The notes below the pieces were generated by a model. That model made no database searches. It was not told the DNA's origin and saw nothing but the letters and a program-made list of their open reading frames with translations. Of a DNA stretch of 64,000 nt, positions 9,214 to 17,550 are shown piece by piece. Positions within the stretch are counted from its first letter, which is position 1. Every line of letters starts with the position of its first letter. This DNA is from Salinicoccus halodurans (GTDB lineage: Bacteria > Bacillota > Bacilli > Staphylococcales > Salinicoccaceae): assembly GCF_900114445.1 (NCBI RefSeq), contig NZ_FOTB01000005.1:62001-126000 (forward strand), in the 5' to 3' direction. Made by a program: the position numbers and the translations under genes.

Positions 9214-10060
9214 TTACCAGTACTCCTTTGTACGAGGGGATTTCCCCTTTTTGATATGTCCCGAGCATATTGATGTATTTGCTGACTTTTCCAATATCGT
9301 CCAGCGCTTCTGCCAGAACGGAATCTTCCTTTCCTTTTTCAACATCGATGAAGAATCCATATGAGAACGGCTTGTGCTGGATCGGACGGGAAGTCAGGTT
9401 GAGAAGGTTGATGCCGTGCCCGCTGAAAATATTCAATATTTCACTCAGTGAACCGGTACTGTGGTCCGATTCTATATAAAGCGATGTTTTATTCGTCTCC
9501 GGACGCACGCCCTGCACACCTTTGCGGAAGAATAAAAAGCGCGTCGTATTGAGCGGATTGTCACTGATGTTTTCCCGGACGACGGTCATATTATACAAGG
9601 CTGCGGCATGACTGCCTGCGATGCCGGCAATTTTTGGGTCTTCAGAATCCTTAACCATTTTCACCGATTCCGCAGTATCCGTATACTCACGGACTTCTAT
9701 ATTGGGATACCGGCTCAAATATGAATAACACTGTTCCAGTGCCTCCGGATGCGAATAGACGGTTGTGACTTCCGACATATCTGCATCTGATTTCATGATC
9801 AGTGCATGGTCGATCTTGATGTAAACTTCTTCGACTGCGGAAACTTCCAGGTACTTCATAAGATCGATCGTCCGCGTAATCGGACCACTTGTGGAATTTT
9901 CCACAGGCAGTGCGATATAATCCAGCTGGTCGTCCATCATCGCTTCTACCAGTGTTCTGAAAGTAGGATAGCCTTTCATCTGGTATTCCGCGTCTCCTGC
10001 AAACTTTCTGCAGGCCAACTCACTGTATGAACCTTCAGCTCCCTGATATCCAATCAACAT
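9206..10060 (-). CDS. pheA: prephenate dehydratase
   Basis: The 284-aa enzyme converts prephenate to phenylpyruvate, the committed step to phenylalanine. The catalytic domain covers about residues 1-180, from GYQGAEGSYSE to the conserved NTTRFLFF. A C-terminal ACT domain (about 195-275) with the pattern GSLSEILNIFSGHGINLLNL serves phenylalanine feedback; the usual ESRP appears as TSRP. ATG 10060 is fixed by CGAGGAG 9 nt upstream. The frame stays open further upstream through the leader, but that part has no ribosome site. It is the first gene of an operon with the symporter and lies behind a structured leader of nearly 300 nt. Confidence 0.93.
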   Translation of the reverse strand: MLIGYQGAEGSYSELACRKFAGDAEYQMKGYPTFRTLVEAMMDDQLDYIALPVENSTSGPITRTIDLMKYLEVSAVEEVYIKIDHALIMKSDADMSEVTTVYSHPEALEQCYSYLSRYPNIEVREYTDTAESVKMVKDSEDPKIAGIAGSHAAALYNMTVVRENISDNPLNTTRFLFFRKGVQGVRPETNKTSLYIESDHSTGSLSEILNIFSGHGINLLNLTSRPIQHKPFSYGFFIDVEKGKEDSVLAEALDDIGKVSKYINMLGTYQKGEIPSYKGVLVNE

Positions 10061-10088
10061 AAAAACCACTCCTCGAATTTTGTGAAAT

Positions 10089-10138
10089 AAAAAAACCATC
10101 TGAATCGCTCCGTCAATGAGAGAAATCCAAATGGTTAA
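10089..10138 (-). terminator. second terminator in the pheA leader
   Basis: On the minus strand AACCATTTGGAT and ATTCAGATGGTT form a 12-bp stem (two G-U pairs), followed by seven T residues. It lies about 30 nt before the pheA start. Confidence 0.65.
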
Positions 10139-10149
10139 AAATGTGTTAT

Positions 10150-10190
10150 AAAAAATCCAGCCATTTAGATTGCTCATATGGCCGGATTTT
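10150..10190 (-). terminator. first terminator in the pheA leader
   Basis: On the minus strand AATCCGGCCAT and ATGGCTGGATT form an 11-bp stem with one G-U pair, followed by six T residues. Confidence 0.7.
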
Positions 10191-10354
10191 GAAATTCACA
10201 CGTTCAAATCAGCCATCATAGATATATGCACGCCGCCTATATCCACGATGGAATATAGACGCTATCTAAAATCGCTGAAAAAGAAAGTATTCAATTGAGT
10301 CTGTATATATGTGTTTGACATAAGTATCACTCAATTCATTCAAGATTGTAATAA

Positions 10355-10383
10355 ATATTATCAATACTAATCTGAAAAGTCAA
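10355..10383 (-). promoter_or_regulatory. promoter of the pheA operon
   Basis: TTGACT (10378-10383) and TAATAT (10355-10360) are separated by exactly 17 bp on the minus strand, a near-consensus sigma-A promoter. Confidence 0.75.
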
Positions 10384-10619
10384 CGTTTTTATAGAATATT
10401 CAGGCAAATTAATTTCAATGCCATCAATCCTGTCATTATCAGACTTTCTAAAAGCATCATCCAGAGCTTCCGGTCATGACTGGGAAATGCGAGTATTAAT
10501 AGTTTAGATGAAAAATGTTTTTAGTCTATTCGGAAGAATCAGAAATTGTGATAGAATACAAAATGGAATGAAGACATCTTAACGATTAGGGTGTCTATAG
10601 AATTGGGGGAGGGAGAAAT

Positions 10620-12092
10620 TTGTCTAATAATGAAGAATTAGATCGTGCTACAGGAGAAAGGACGGTTGAAAAACTGGAGTTCCGTCTGGGACCGTTTGGT
10701 GCAGCGGTTCCGCTGCTGTTCTTTGTCGTGTGGGCGATAACAATCAGTGTGATGCAGCTATCATCTGAAGTTGCGCTCGTGCTCGGAGCTGTTATGGGGG
10801 TAACGCTCGGATTGCTGCTGTGTAAAAGCAAATGGGAAGACTATGCCCAGGGGCTGTTCGACGGTCTGGCCCAGCCTGTAGGTGTGATTGCCATGGTGGC
10901 ATGGTTCTATGCCGGTATGTTTGCACAGATTCTGCAGGTTGGAGGACTTGTTGAAGGGTTGGTATGGATTGGTTCAGTGACAGGTGTGGAAGGGGGCTTG
11001 TTCGTCGCACTGACCTTTTTGCTGGCAGCAACTTTTTCAACCGCTGTCGGTACTGGTTACGGTACAACCGTTGCGTTCTGTACATTGATGTATCCGGCAG
11101 GTGTTGCTGTCGGAGCAGATCCGACTTTCATGTTCGCGGCTATTCTGGCCGGTGCAGTATTCGGTGATAACCTTGCACCGGTATCGGATACAACAATCGT
11201 TTCAGCAACAACCCAGGATGCCGATGTTCCAGGAGTTGTACGCAGCCGTTTCAAGTATTCAATCGTCGCAGCGGTTCCTGCTGCTATCTTATTTGCAATA
11301 TTCGGAGGCGGAGGTACCACGACAGAAGAGGCTTCGGCAGGTTCAATAATGGAATCTGTCAGCGCGAATGGACTGATCATGCTGATACCGTTCGCAATTG
11401 TACTTATTCTGGCCTTATCCGGACAGCATCTGTTGACCTCACTTACATGGGGCATCCTGTCAGCCATCGTGCTGATTCTGGTAATCGCTCCGGGGACACT
11501 CGGGGATATCATAAGTTTTAATCCGGACTCTGATAACGTTGTTCAAGGGGCACTCGTTTCGGGGCTCACAGGATACTTCAATATGGCAATCCTGATTCTG
11601 CTGATTGTGGGTGCCGCGCACTTGATGAGACTCGGCGGAACGATGGCGGCCATCACCAATGGTCTGGTCAAATGGATTAAAAACTCCGTCCGGAGAGCAG
11701 AACTTTCCATATGGGCGATCGTAGCCATATTGAACAGTTCAATCACCATCAATACCGCAGCAGAAATTGCCGCTGCACCATTCGTGAAGGAAATCGGTGA
11801 GAAATACAAGATTCACCGCTACCGGAGAGCGAATATGCTGGATGCTGTCACTTCAGCACTTGGCTATATTTTCCCTTGGGGAGCGCCGGTCCTGTTAGGC
11901 TGGTCGACAATCCAGACGATAAAGGAACAGTCATACGAGTGGCTGCCTGTCGTTGAACCGACAGCAGTGTTCCCGTTTGTATTCCAGGGCTGGTTCCTGT
12001 TCCTCATTATGCTTATTGCCGCCCTGACTGGCTGGGGACTGCGCTATGAAGGAAAGAATGGTGAAGAATTAAAGGAAAGGCCTGAAGATTAA
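10620..12092 (+). CDS. NhaC-family Na+/H+ antiporter
   Basis: The 490-aa polytopic membrane protein has about 12 helices and the NhaC-type pattern GAVFGDNLAPVSDTT (about residue 180), with the conserved GD-N-P-SDT thought to line the ion path, and STAVGTGYGTT just before it. The family exchanges Na+ (or malate-Na+/lactate) for protons at the plasma membrane. The start is TTG 10620 after a very strong GGGGGAGGGAG site; no in-frame ATG fits. Upstream, TGATAGAAT (10549-10557) is an extended -10. The sequence 10386-10540 shows no gene. The gene stands alone and ends at a shared terminator. Whether Na+/H+ or an organic anion is exchanged is uncertain. Confidence 0.85.
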   Translation: MSNNEELDRATGERTVEKLEFRLGPFGAAVPLLFFVVWAITISVMQLSSEVALVLGAVMGVTLGLLLCKSKWEDYAQGLFDGLAQPVGVIAMVAWFYAGMFAQILQVGGLVEGLVWIGSVTGVEGGLFVALTFLLAATFSTAVGTGYGTTVAFCTLMYPAGVAVGADPTFMFAAILAGAVFGDNLAPVSDTTIVSATTQDADVPGVVRSRFKYSIVAAVPAAILFAIFGGGGTTTEEASAGSIMESVSANGLIMLIPFAIVLILALSGQHLLTSLTWGILSAIVLILVIAPGTLGDIISFNPDSDNVVQGALVSGLTGYFNMAILILLIVGAAHLMRLGGTMAAITNGLVKWIKNSVRRAELSIWAIVAILNSSITINTAAEIAAAPFVKEIGEKYKIHRYRRANMLDAVTSALGYIFPWGAPVLLGWSTIQTIKEQSYEWLPVVEPTAVFPFVFQGWFLFLIMLIAALTGWGLRYEGKNGEELKERPED

Positions 12093-12160
12093 TTATTCTT
12101 ACAGGATGATTTCACAAGAAAGCTGAATGATGATATTTCAGCGTAAAACTCAAATTAGAA

Positions 12161-12208
12161 AACTCCCCGGGTCACTCGAATGTAAAAGTGGTCCCGGGGA
12201 GTTTTTTT
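12161..12208. terminator. bidirectional intrinsic terminator
   Basis: AACTCCCCGGG and CCCGGGGAGTT form an 11-bp stem between the convergent antiporter and ABC exporter genes. It has TTTTTTT on the plus side and a shorter T run on the minus side. Confidence 0.85.
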
Positions 12209-12224
12209 AACAGCTGATCATGTT

Positions 12225-13937
12225 CTACACACTGAACTGTGCGTCGTGCAGCCCTTTATATATACCGTTATCAATACCGAGTAATTCTGCATGTGTCCCT
12301 GTTTCTGCAATGCCATCCTTGGTCACAACCATGATGCGGTCGGCATTTTTGATCGTTGCGAGCCTGTGTGCAATGACCAGCGTCGTCCTGCCTTCCGCCA
12401 GACGGTTGAGTGCCTTCTGGATCTGTAGCTCTGTTTCGGTATCGAGTGCACTTGTCGCTTCATCAAGGATAAGGATCGGCGGGTTTTTAAGGAACATCCT
12501 GGCAATCGCAATCCTCTGCTTCTGTCCGCCTGACAGCTTGACGCCGCGTTCGCCGACAATGGTATCAAGGCCGTCCCGGTAACTTTCAACCAGTTCAGTG
12601 AGCTGTGCTTTCCTCAGTGCTTCATACACTGCTCCGTCCGATGCTTCCGGTTTACCGTAGGCAACATTATCCCGAAGTGATCCTGAGAATAAAAATACAT
12701 CCTGCTGCACGGTGCCGATGTTCTCCCTTAAAGAACTGAGTGTCATGTCACGGATATCGGTGCCGTCGATACTGATCGAGCCGCCGTCTACATCGTAGAA
12801 TCTCGGCAGCAGCGAGCAGAGTGTCGTCTTGCCGGCACCGCTCGGCCCGACTATCGCAATCGTTTCACCGGGATGGATGCTGAGTGAGATATTATCCAGA
12901 ATCGTTGTTTCTTCGTATTTGAAATTCACGTTTTCGTAAACGATGTTTCCTCTGACATTTTCCAATGCCACTGCATTTTCGCGTTCTTGCACATCCGGTT
13001 CTTCACGCATGATTTCAGTGAAATGGTTGAAACCGGCGATGCCGTTCGGATACAGCTCGATGATGGCATTGATTTTCTCAAGCGGTTTGAATAACATGTT
13101 GGAAATCAGTACGAAAGCGACGAACTCCCCGTATGATAATTCATCGTTCATGACGAAGTATGTACCTGCGATCAGGATGAACACAGTCACCAGACGCATC
13201 AGCATGTAAGTCGAAGAGTTGTTGAAAGACATAATCTTATAAGCCTTGAGTTTCGTTTTTCTGAACGCCTCGTTGATCTTCCTGAAAGCTGCAAGTTCGC
13301 GGTCTTCATTGGCGAATGCCTGCACCAGGCGGATGCCGCCGACTTTGTCTTCGATCATATGGTTGAAGTCCGATACCCGTCCAAACAGTTCCCTGAATGC
13401 AACCGTCATCTTCTTATTGAAGTAGATGGCGAGAATCAGGATGACGGGCACGACGATGAATGAAATCACAGCCAGCTCCGCATTGATTGTCAGCATGATG
13501 CCGAATGCTCCGAGCAGTGTCATGACGGCAATGAACAAGTCTTCAGGACCATGATGGGCCATCTCACCGACGTTCATCAGGTCGTTTGTCAGCCGGGTCA
13601 GGAGCTTGCCGGTCTTTGTATTGTCAAAGAAGCGGTACGACAGCCGTTGGATATGGCTGTACAGATCATTTCTGATATCACGCTCGATATTTGTGCCGAG
13701 CATGTGACCCCAGTATGTAACGACAAACTGCAGCAGCGTATTGAAAAGGTAAATGATGACCAGGCCTGCAGCTGCAAGAAGAATCATCCGGACATTTTCA
13801 CCCGGCAGCAGCTCATCGATGAAAAGATTGACGATGAGCGGAAAGGCAAGCTCGAGCAGCCCGACGATCACTGCACACGTAAAATCCAGTGTGAACAGTG
13901 CTTTATAGGGGGCGTAATAGGAGAAGAATCTCTTCAA
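12225..13937 (-). CDS. ABC exporter, fused permease and ATPase (Sav1866/MsbA type)
   Basis: The 570-aa half-transporter would dimerise to export drugs or lipids using ATP. Six transmembrane helices occupy about residues 15-310. The nucleotide-binding domain then shows Walker A GPSGAGKTT, Q-loop QQDVFLFSGSLRDN, signature LSGGQKQR, Walker B ILILDEATS and the H-loop histidine in VIAHRLAT, all intact. It starts at ATG 13937 behind an AAAGGAGGTCC site. No partner half-transporter is adjacent, so it is probably homodimeric. The substrate is unknown. Confidence 0.92.
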   Translation of the reverse strand: MKRFFSYYAPYKALFTLDFTCAVIVGLLELAFPLIVNLFIDELLPGENVRMILLAAAGLVIIYLFNTLLQFVVTYWGHMLGTNIERDIRNDLYSHIQRLSYRFFDNTKTGKLLTRLTNDLMNVGEMAHHGPEDLFIAVMTLLGAFGIMLTINAELAVISFIVVPVILILAIYFNKKMTVAFRELFGRVSDFNHMIEDKVGGIRLVQAFANEDRELAAFRKINEAFRKTKLKAYKIMSFNNSSTYMLMRLVTVFILIAGTYFVMNDELSYGEFVAFVLISNMLFKPLEKINAIIELYPNGIAGFNHFTEIMREEPDVQERENAVALENVRGNIVYENVNFKYEETTILDNISLSIHPGETIAIVGPSGAGKTTLCSLLPRFYDVDGGSISIDGTDIRDMTLSSLRENIGTVQQDVFLFSGSLRDNVAYGKPEASDGAVYEALRKAQLTELVESYRDGLDTIVGERGVKLSGGQKQRIAIARMFLKNPPILILDEATSALDTETELQIQKALNRLAEGRTTLVIAHRLATIKNADRIMVVTKDGIAETGTHAELLGIDNGIYKGLHDAQFSV

Positions 13938-13993
13938 TGGTGGACCTCCTTTTATTTCGATATATGAAATATTTATACACCAAAAATTATAGC

Positions 13994-14131
13994 ATGGAAA
14001 AGGCGGTTCCGGTCATTGATTTTGATGAAAAAAGTCGACTCTGGCTGCTGCGGAATCAGGGTGAGGGGATTGTCCGCAAAAAGACAGACGACCGGCAGTG
14101 GAAAATAAAAGAAAGCAGAGACGCCATGTGA
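13994..14131 (+). CDS. possible small hypothetical protein, 45 aa
   Basis: A 45-codon frame begins at ATG 13994 and ends 46 bp before ddl on the same strand. The polar product contains VIDFDEKSRLWLLRNQGEG and a charged tail, with codon use like its neighbours. There is no convincing ribosome site in front of ATG 13994, and the frame stays open upstream into the promoter region of the divergent ABC gene. It may be a real small gene of the ddl operon or chance. No family is recognised. Confidence 0.35.
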   Translation: MEKAVPVIDFDEKSRLWLLRNQGEGIVRKKTDDRQWKIKESRDAM

Positions 14132-14177
14132 TATTATAAAAGAAATAGAAACGGTCAGAATTTAGGAGTGAAATGAA

Positions 14178-15239
14178 ATGGCAAAATTAAATGTGGGGAT
14201 TCTATACGGCGGACAATCGACAGAACATGAGGTGTCGATGCGTTCAGCCGAGAGTGTGCTGGAAGCTCTGGACAAAGATAAATATAATGTGAAGCTCGTA
14301 CATATTTCCAAGAGAGGAGAATGGCTGCTCAGCCACCAGTCCGATGAGATAAAAAGTCTGGAGCGGGGCAGCGGGGCTACAGGCCTGTCAGTCACTCCCC
14401 CGAAGCAGCTGTCTTCTGCGGAAGGTGGGGAGGCTTTCGATGTCATCCTGCCGATCCTGCATGGTACAGCCGGAGAGGACGGCAGTGTACAGGGGCTTTT
14501 GGAGATGGCGGATATTCCTTATGTCGGCTGTAACGTGAGAAGTTCAGCAGTCTGTATGGATAAGGACATGACGAAAAAACTGCTGAAGTTTGAGGGCATA
14601 AAAGTGGCCGACTGGATTTTATTCAGACATGATGAAAAAGAGAGTGTGAACTACGAAACAGTCAGGGAAAAACTGGGTCTGCCAATGTTTGTAAAGCCCG
14701 TGAATCAGGGATCTTCCGTCGGTGTCTCCAAAGTCACTGATGAGAAAAGTTTCTATGAAGCAGTAGAACTCGCTTTTCAATTTGATACGAAAGTGATGGT
14801 CGAGAGTGCGGTGGAAGGCCGGGAAATCGAAGTGTCTGTCCTCGGGAACACCAATCCAGTTGCGTCCGTACCGGGTGAGATTGTTTCAAACACCGAATTT
14901 TACAGCTACGAATCGAAGTATATCGATGAGAGCGGTGCAGCACTCGAGATTCCTGCGAAACTGGATGAAGAGACTGAGGAAAACATCCGTAGAACAGCTT
15001 TGGATGCTTTCAGGATCCTCGATTGCGAAGGCATGGCAAGAGTGGACGTATTCCTTACAGAAAACGGTGAAGTCATCGTCAATGAAATCAATACGCTTCC
15101 GGGATTCACCAGCATCAGCATGTATCCGAAACTGCTTGAAGCATCCGGCATTGAATATCCTGAACTGCTGGACCGGCTGATTGAACTCTCCCTCGAGAGG
15201 CACAACCGCAATCGCCAGCTGAAGACGGACATCATGTAG
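14178..15239 (+). CDS. ddl: D-alanine--D-alanine ligase
   Basis: The 353-aa ATP-grasp ligase makes the D-Ala-D-Ala dipeptide for peptidoglycan. It contains [10 protein letters not shown] at the N-terminus, [15 protein letters not shown], the ATP-grasp strand [15 protein letters not shown] and the metal-binding [16 protein letters not shown] near the C-terminus. The length is typical. TTAGGAGTGAA precedes ATG 14178. A Nudix hydrolase and a GNAT acetyltransferase follow closely on the same strand and probably share the transcript. In Staphylococcaceae ddl is usually followed by murF, so this context is different. Confidence 0.95.
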   Translation: MAKLNVGILYGGQSTEHEVSMRSAESVLEALDKDKYNVKLVHISKRGEWLLSHQSDEIKSLERGSGATGLSVTPPKQLSSAEGGEAFDVILPILHGTAGEDGSVQGLLEMADIPYVGCNVRSSAVCMDKDMTKKLLKFEGIKVADWILFRHDEKESVNYETVREKLGLPMFVKPVNQGSSVGVSKVTDEKSFYEAVELAFQFDTKVMVESAVEGREIEVSVLGNTNPVASVPGEIVSNTEFYSYESKYIDESGAALEIPAKLDEETEENIRRTALDAFRILDCEGMARVDVFLTENGEVIVNEINTLPGFTSISMYPKLLEASGIEYPELLDRLIELSLERHNRNRQLKTDIM

Positions 15240-15248
15240 GTATGTGAT

Positions 15249-15701
15249 ATGGCTGAATATGAAAATGCGATATTTACAAACATGTGCATGATCTACAGCG
15301 GAGACCGGATCCTTGTGCAGAACCGGGTGAGTAAAAACTGGCCCGGCATCACTTTCCCGGGCGGCAAAGTGGAACGGGGAGAATCATTCGTCGAGTCGGT
15401 CAAACGGGAAGTGCTGGAAGAGACGGGGCTCATCGTGAATTCCGTGGAGCTGTGCGGGACCAAGCAGTTCCAGGATGAAAATGATGCAAGGTATGTCGTT
15501 TTATTCTATAAAACTGATGCGTTTGAAGGGGAACTTGCATCCAGTGATGAAGGAGAAGTGTTCTGGATTGATAAGAGTGAGCTTGGAGAATTCAGGCTGG
15601 CCCATGATTTTCAGGAGATGTTCGAAGTTTTTGACTCAGAAATACTGTCGGAGTTCTATTATTATAAAGAAGAGGAAGAATTCAAACTGAGATTGCTGTA
15701 G
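15249..15701 (+). CDS. Nudix hydrolase, 8-oxo-dGTP diphosphatase-like
   Basis: The 150-aa protein has a complete Nudix box starting at [10 protein letters not shown] and ending REVLEETGL (about residues 37-59), which holds the catalytic glutamates that bind Mg2+. The neighbouring FPGGK and W-containing loops fit the YtkD/MutT-like group that removes oxidised nucleotides, but other nucleoside diphosphate substrates are possible. The start lies 9 bp after the ddl stop, with GTAGGTATG-type signals inside the ddl end, so the genes are tightly coupled. Confidence 0.85.
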   Translation: MAEYENAIFTNMCMIYSGDRILVQNRVSKNWPGITFPGGKVERGESFVESVKREVLEETGLIVNSVELCGTKQFQDENDARYVVLFYKTDAFEGELASSDEGEVFWIDKSELGEFRLAHDFQEMFEVFDSEILSEFYYYKEEEEFKLRLL

Positions 15702-15737
15702 TGATGCAAGCCATTAAAGATAAAGGGGAGAAGTTCT

Positions 15738-16250
15738 ATGCCATTCAATATCAGAAAAGCTGACGAATCCGATGCACTGGACATTGCGAAAGTGCAGGTC
15801 GACAGCTGGAGAACGACTTACAAGGGAATAGTCAGCGATGATTATCTGGATAGACTTGCTTATAAAAAGCGCGAAGAAGTATGGAAGAAGGCCGTAGTTC
15901 AGAATACAGCATTCCTACTTCTCGATAACGACGATGAAACAGTCGGGTTCGCCGTCGGCGGTCCCGAACGCTCCGAGGAGCATGTCGGGTTTGACAGTGA
16001 GCTTTATGCAATCTATTTATATGAAGAAGCGCAGGGCAATGGCGGAGGGAGACAGTTGTTTGATGCGGTTGTCAGTGATCTGATCGAACGCGGATTTGAG
16101 AGCATGATCATCATTGCCCTGGAAGATAACCCTGCATGCGGTTTCTATGAGAAGATGGGCGGGGTTGTCATCGGTAAAGAAAAATCCGAAATTGGCGGCG
16201 ATGAGTTCACTGAGCTGGTATTCGGATGGAGGGACATTAAAAAGATATAG
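15738..16250 (+). CDS. GNAT-family N-acetyltransferase
   Basis: The 170-aa single GNAT domain opens FNIRKADESDALDIAKVQVDSW, typical of the PhnO/RimI-like group. Its acetyl-CoA-binding motif A is degenerate: YEEAQGNGGGRQLFDAVV at about residues 93-110. The C-terminal ALEDNPACGFYEKMGG is the usual motif B. AAGGGGAG precedes ATG 15738. It is the third gene of the ddl cluster and is followed by a terminator. The substrate is unknown. Confidence 0.83.
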   Translation: MPFNIRKADESDALDIAKVQVDSWRTTYKGIVSDDYLDRLAYKKREEVWKKAVVQNTAFLLLDNDDETVGFAVGGPERSEEHVGFDSELYAIYLYEEAQGNGGGRQLFDAVVSDLIERGFESMIIIALEDNPACGFYEKMGGVVIGKEKSEIGGDEFTELVFGWRDIKKI

Positions 16251-16260
16251 AGTGGATAGG

Positions 16261-16285
16261 AGCAGGCCCCGGGGTCTGCTTTTTA
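16261..16285 (+). terminator. intrinsic terminator of the ddl cluster
   Basis: AGCAG-CCCC pairs with GGGG-CTGCT, followed by five T residues. Confidence 0.8.
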
Positions 16286-16354
16286 TGTGGGGTCAGACCG
16301 GGGCAGAACATTAGACAGGCTGGCATTAGCTGGCCGGCTTGCAAACAATCTGAT

Positions 16355-16380
16355 ATAAAAAGAGGCCATAAAGGCCTCCT
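16355..16380 (-). terminator. intrinsic terminator of the LLM oxidoreductase gene
   Basis: AGGAGGCC and GGCCTCTT form a stem around TTTAT on the minus strand, with TTTTTAT after it. Confidence 0.8.
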
Positions 16381-16386
16381 TAAAAA

Positions 16387-17433
16387 TCATTTTCCTTCCC
16401 AGGCATCGATTTCTTCTCTTACGATCGGTGCGACTTTTTCACCGAACAGCTGGATGGACTGCATGACCTGGTCATGCGGCATCGTACCGAGCGGAGTATG
16501 GAGAAGGAAGCGTTTGATGCCCACATTCTTACGCAGGTCAATGATTTTCTGTGCGACAGTTTCGGGACTCCCGCAGTACAGTGCACCTTTAGGAGACCTT
16601 GCGATATCGAAGCTGCGTGTCGTATAGTTGCCCCAGCCGCGTTCACGGCCGATCTTATTCATGGCCTGACGGGTGGGAGGGAAGAACAGCTCTGCGGCTT
16701 CTTCATCCGTATCCCATACAAAGCCGTGGCTGTGCGAACCGATTCCCAGGTTCTCGACTTTATGGCCGCTCCGGGCCGCGGTCTGTTTGTACAGTTCAAC
16801 GAGCGGTGCAAAGTTTTGTGGGCTTCCACCGATGATTGCGAGTACAAGCGGCAGGCCGAGCTTTCCTGCTCTCACAGTCGAATCCGGTGTGCCGCCGCTC
16901 GCAATCCAGATCGGAATCTGATCCTGGTCGGGTTTCGGGAACACTTCCAGGCCATTGAGCGGGGCGCGGTGGTTGCCGCTCCAGCTGACGGGACCACCTT
17001 TTTGCAGTTTCAGGAGAAGGTCCAGTTTTTCTTCAAACAGTTCATTGTAATCATTCAGGTCATAGCCGAATAAAGGGAACGATTCGATGAATGACCCCCG
17101 GCCGGCCATGATTTCCGCGCGTCCTCCGGATATGCCGTCAAGCATCGCAAAACGTTCATGAACTCTGACGGGATCATCTGAGGAGAGCACAGTCACTGCA
17201 CTCGACAGACGGATATCTTTTGTCCGTGCAGCACCGGCTGCCAGGACGACCTCAGGTGCAGAGACTGCATAATCTTCGCGGTGGTGTTCTCCGACAGCAT
17301 AAACATCGAGGCCCACTTTATCCGCCATCTCAATCTCTTCTACAATATCCCTCAATCTTTCACCGTGGCTGATTGTGACTCCGGTCTGCGGATCAGGCAG
17401 TACTTCAGCGAAAGTGCTTATCCCAAGTTCCAT
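16387..17433 (-). CDS. LLM-class flavin-dependent oxidoreductase
   Basis: The 348-aa luciferase-like monooxygenase has the TIM-barrel signatures GEHHREDYAVSAPEVVLAA near residue 50 and GRAEIMAGRGSFIESFPLFG near 105-125, placing it in the group of probable FMN/F420-type oxidoreductases related to structure 2I7G. C-terminal SPETVAQKI is also typical. It starts at ATG 17433 behind GGAGG. It stands alone, divergent from pepT. The physiological substrate is unknown. Confidence 0.88.
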   Translation of the reverse strand: MELGISTFAEVLPDPQTGVTISHGERLRDIVEEIEMADKVGLDVYAVGEHHREDYAVSAPEVVLAAGAARTKDIRLSSAVTVLSSDDPVRVHERFAMLDGISGGRAEIMAGRGSFIESFPLFGYDLNDYNELFEEKLDLLLKLQKGGPVSWSGNHRAPLNGLEVFPKPDQDQIPIWIASGGTPDSTVRAGKLGLPLVLAIIGGSPQNFAPLVELYKQTAARSGHKVENLGIGSHSHGFVWDTDEEAAELFFPPTRQAMNKIGRERGWGNYTTRSFDIARSPKGALYCGSPETVAQKIIDLRKNVGIKRFLLHTPLGTMPHDQVMQSIQLFGEKVAPIVREEIDAWEGK

Positions 17434-17550
17434 GTAATCTCCTCCGATTCCATATTGATTTCATTCTATCATCATTCTATATCAATATATAAATTTACGC
17501 TTAAACCTGTGATAGAATATAGATAAATTGATTTTTGGGGGAATAGGGAC

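Larger units (their letters stand above)
10061..10348 (-). promoter_or_regulatory. structured transcribed leader of pheA, candidate attenuator/riboswitch
   Basis: Between the predicted transcription start (about 10348) and the pheA start the minus-strand RNA can form ordered helices. First is a hairpin with 8-bp arms (10293-10300 with 10329-10336). Next is a nested domain with outer TCAGC/GCTGA, inner TAGATA/TATCTA and an apical hairpin at 10237-10258. Two intrinsic terminators in a row follow. The 14-nt T-box sequence is not present, and no Phe-rich peptide with its own ribosome site precedes the first terminator. The architecture strongly suggests transcription attenuation, but the signal is unknown. 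Confidence 0.6.

Noticed and set aside
10150-10348. T-box riboswitch in the pheA leader
   Set aside because: The leader has the right size and a terminator, but the conserved 14-nt T-box sequence that pairs with the tRNA end is not present before the terminator.
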